A DNA stretch of 6,436 nucleotides from a bacterium. Its GTDB lineage: Bacteria; Desulfobacterota; Binatia; UBA12015. Location of the stretch: assembly GCA_029976905.1 (NCBI GenBank), contig JAPOLW010000222.1, positions 1 through 6,436 on the forward strand, read 5' to 3'. Each line of letters begins with the position of its first letter. Position 1 is the first letter of the stretch. The translations under genes and the position numbers were made by a program. Below are positions 5,457 to 6,436 of the stretch, piece by piece. The notes below the pieces were generated by a model, which saw nothing but the letters and a program-made list of their open reading frames with translations, searched no databases and was not told the origin of the DNA.

Positions 5457-6329
5457 TCAGGCGCCAAGCGCGCCCTTGAGCGTGGTGCCGAGATCCGCCG
5501 GGCTCGCCGCCACCCGGATTCCGGCCGACTGCATCGCTTCGATCTTGTCGGCGGCGGTTCCCTTGCCTCCCGAGATGATCGCGCCGGCATGTCCCATGCG
5601 CTTCCCCTTGGGAGCGGTCTGCCCGGCGATGAACCCGGCCACCGGCTTCTTCATTTCCCGTCTCACGTACTCGGCCGCCTCTTCCTCGGCCGAGCCGCCG
5701 ATTTCGCCGATCATGATCACGCCTTCGGTGTCTGGATCCGCGTTGTAGAGTTCGAGAACGTCGATGAATCCCGTCCCGTTGACCGGATCCCCACCGATGC
5801 CGACACAGGTCGACTGGCCGATGTCGAGTTGGGTGAGCTGATGAACGGCTTCGTAGGTGAGCGTTCCGCTCCGCGACACGACGCCGATCTTTCCCGGGCG
5901 GTGAATGTACCCGGGCATGATCCCGATCTTGCATTCGCCCGGCGTAATCACGCCCGGACAATTCGGGCCCACCAGGCGCGTATCGCAATCGGCGAGAAAG
6001 CGTTTGACGCGCACCATGTCGAGGACCGGAATGCCCTCGGTGATGCAGATCACCAGCTCGACGCCGGCGTCGGCCGCTTCCATGATCGCATCGGCGGCAA
6101 AGGGCGGCGGCACGTAGATGACGCTCGCATTGCAACCCGTCGCCGCCCGGGCCTCGCCGACGGTGTCGAAGATCGGGATTCCCTCGAAGTCCCCGCCCCC
6201 CTTGCCGGGCGTCACTCCCGCGACCATCTGCGTCCCGTACTCCCGGCAGGTACGCGTATGGAACTGGCCGGTCGAACCGGTGATTCCCTGGGTGACGACC
6301 TTCGTGTCTCTTCCGACGAGAATGCTCAT
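5457..6329 (-). CDS. sucD: Succinyl-CoA synthetase alpha subunit (succinate-CoA ligase)
   Basis: This 290-residue protein is full length for SucD. It is the CoA-binding and phosphohistidine subunit of the cytoplasmic TCA-cycle enzyme that converts succinyl-CoA, phosphate and NDP to succinate, CoA and NTP. Visible landmarks are the N-terminal Rossmann CoA-binding domain with QGITGSTGQFHT (about 14-25), the VGPNCPG loop (120-126), SRSGTLTYE (152-160), GIGGDPVNGT (177-186), IGEIGGSAEE (207-216) and KRMGHAGAI (243-251). His247 in the last segment is the phosphorylated active-site residue (His246 in E. coli). The ATG at 6329 overlaps the sucC stop. A GAGG at 6340..6337 sits 7 bases upstream, inside the sucC coding end. 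An 18-base gap separates it from ndk. Nothing appears truncated or shifted, and no catalytic residue is missing. Confidence 0.97.
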   Translation of the reverse strand: MSILVGRDTKVVTQGITGSTGQFHTRTCREYGTQMVAGVTPGKGGGDFEGIPIFDTVGEARAATGCNASVIYVPPPFAADAIMEAADAGVELVICITEGIPVLDMVRVKRFLADCDTRLVGPNCPGVITPGECKIGIMPGYIHRPGKIGVVSRSGTLTYEAVHQLTQLDIGQSTCVGIGGDPVNGTGFIDVLELYNADPDTEGVIMIGEIGGSAEEEAAEYVRREMKKPVAGFIAGQTAPKGKRMGHAGAIISGGKGTAADKIEAMQSAGIRVAASPADLGTTLKGALGA

Positions 6330-6436
6330 CGCGACGCCTCGACCACTTTCCGGGCCGCGTCCGCCATGTCGGCAGCCGTGATGATGTTCAGACCGGACTC
6401 CGCAAGGATCTTGCGTCCCTGCTCGACGTTGGTTCC
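6326..6436 (-). CDS. sucC: Succinyl-CoA synthetase (ADP/GDP-forming) beta subunit, C-terminal 36 residues only
   Basis: This is the 3' end of sucC; the start lies beyond the right edge of the window. Reading the minus strand from 6436 gives 36 residues and a TGA at 6328..6326. The tail contains an ESGLNII segment followed by a DAARKVVEA helix. This matches the end of the SucC family, where a conserved 'SGLNII.A..l.dAA..vv' stretch closes the protein. SucC carries the ATP-grasp domain that binds the nucleotide and joins SucD to interconvert succinyl-CoA and succinate in the TCA cycle, making ATP or GTP. None of the ATP-grasp domain is visible here, so nucleotide preference cannot be judged. 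The stop codon overlaps the sucD ATG (ATGA), which implies translational coupling and equal subunit production. The identification rests on a short tail plus the adjacent sucD, and both agree. Confidence 0.93.
   Translation of the reverse strand, partial: GTNVEQGRKILAESGLNIITAADMADAARKVVEASR

Noticed and set aside
5179..6135. Minus-strand open frame of about 318 codons across sucD and ndk
   Set aside because: It is the alternate frame of sucD and ndk, Arg/His-rich with no motif, and both overlapped genes are unambiguous.
1..6436. CRISPR arrays, tRNA or rRNA genes, insertion sequences, phage or defence genes
   Set aside because: No regularly spaced repeats, cloverleaf sequence, transposase motifs or terminal inverted repeats were seen, and coding density with recognised genes leaves almost no room.

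Overview
The window is GC-rich and almost entirely coding. All eight recognisable genes lie on the minus strand, so transcription runs from position 6436 down to 1. Gene content and order (sucC-sucD-ndk-rlmN-mtnP, then glycan-assembly genes) fit a high-GC Gram-negative bacterium of the former Deltaproteobacteria (Myxococcota, Desulfobacterota, Binatota and relatives). That placement is an inference from gene order and residue flavour, not a database match.

Right part (6436 to 3037), housekeeping operon: the tail of sucC overlaps sucD by a few bases, then come ndk, rlmN (23S rRNA/tRNA adenine-C2 methyltransferase) and mtnP (methylthioadenosine phosphorylase). Succinyl-CoA synthetase makes a nucleoside triphosphate that Ndk can redistribute. 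RlmN consumes SAM and releases 5'-deoxyadenosine, and MtnP-type enzymes salvage methylthioadenosine and, in some organisms, 5'-deoxyadenosine. The set therefore reads as nucleotide and SAM economy around the TCA cycle.

Left part (3040 to 1), surface-glycan genes: an ArnC/DPM1-like family 2 glycosyltransferase with two C-terminal membrane helices, a family 4 GT-B glycosyltransferase, and the N-terminal 280 residues of a WbaP/EpsE-like polyprenyl-phosphate sugar phosphotransferase. The mtnP stop and the first glycosyltransferase start share an ATGA, so the housekeeping and glycan genes appear to form one transcription unit. No strong terminator or promoter is visible anywhere in the window. The only intergenic structure is a short GC hairpin in the 61-base gap before the last gene.

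The most unusual feature is at the left edge. After a normal four-helix membrane domain and a GxGxxG Rossmann domain, the last gene does not continue with the family's usual strand and linker. It runs instead into an alanine-rich heptad-repeat helix that reaches the window edge. This is either a real domain replacement or insertion, or a chimeric assembly end. The rest of the window is ordinary, with a few family-motif substitutions noted below. No stretch over 300 bases lacks a gene.
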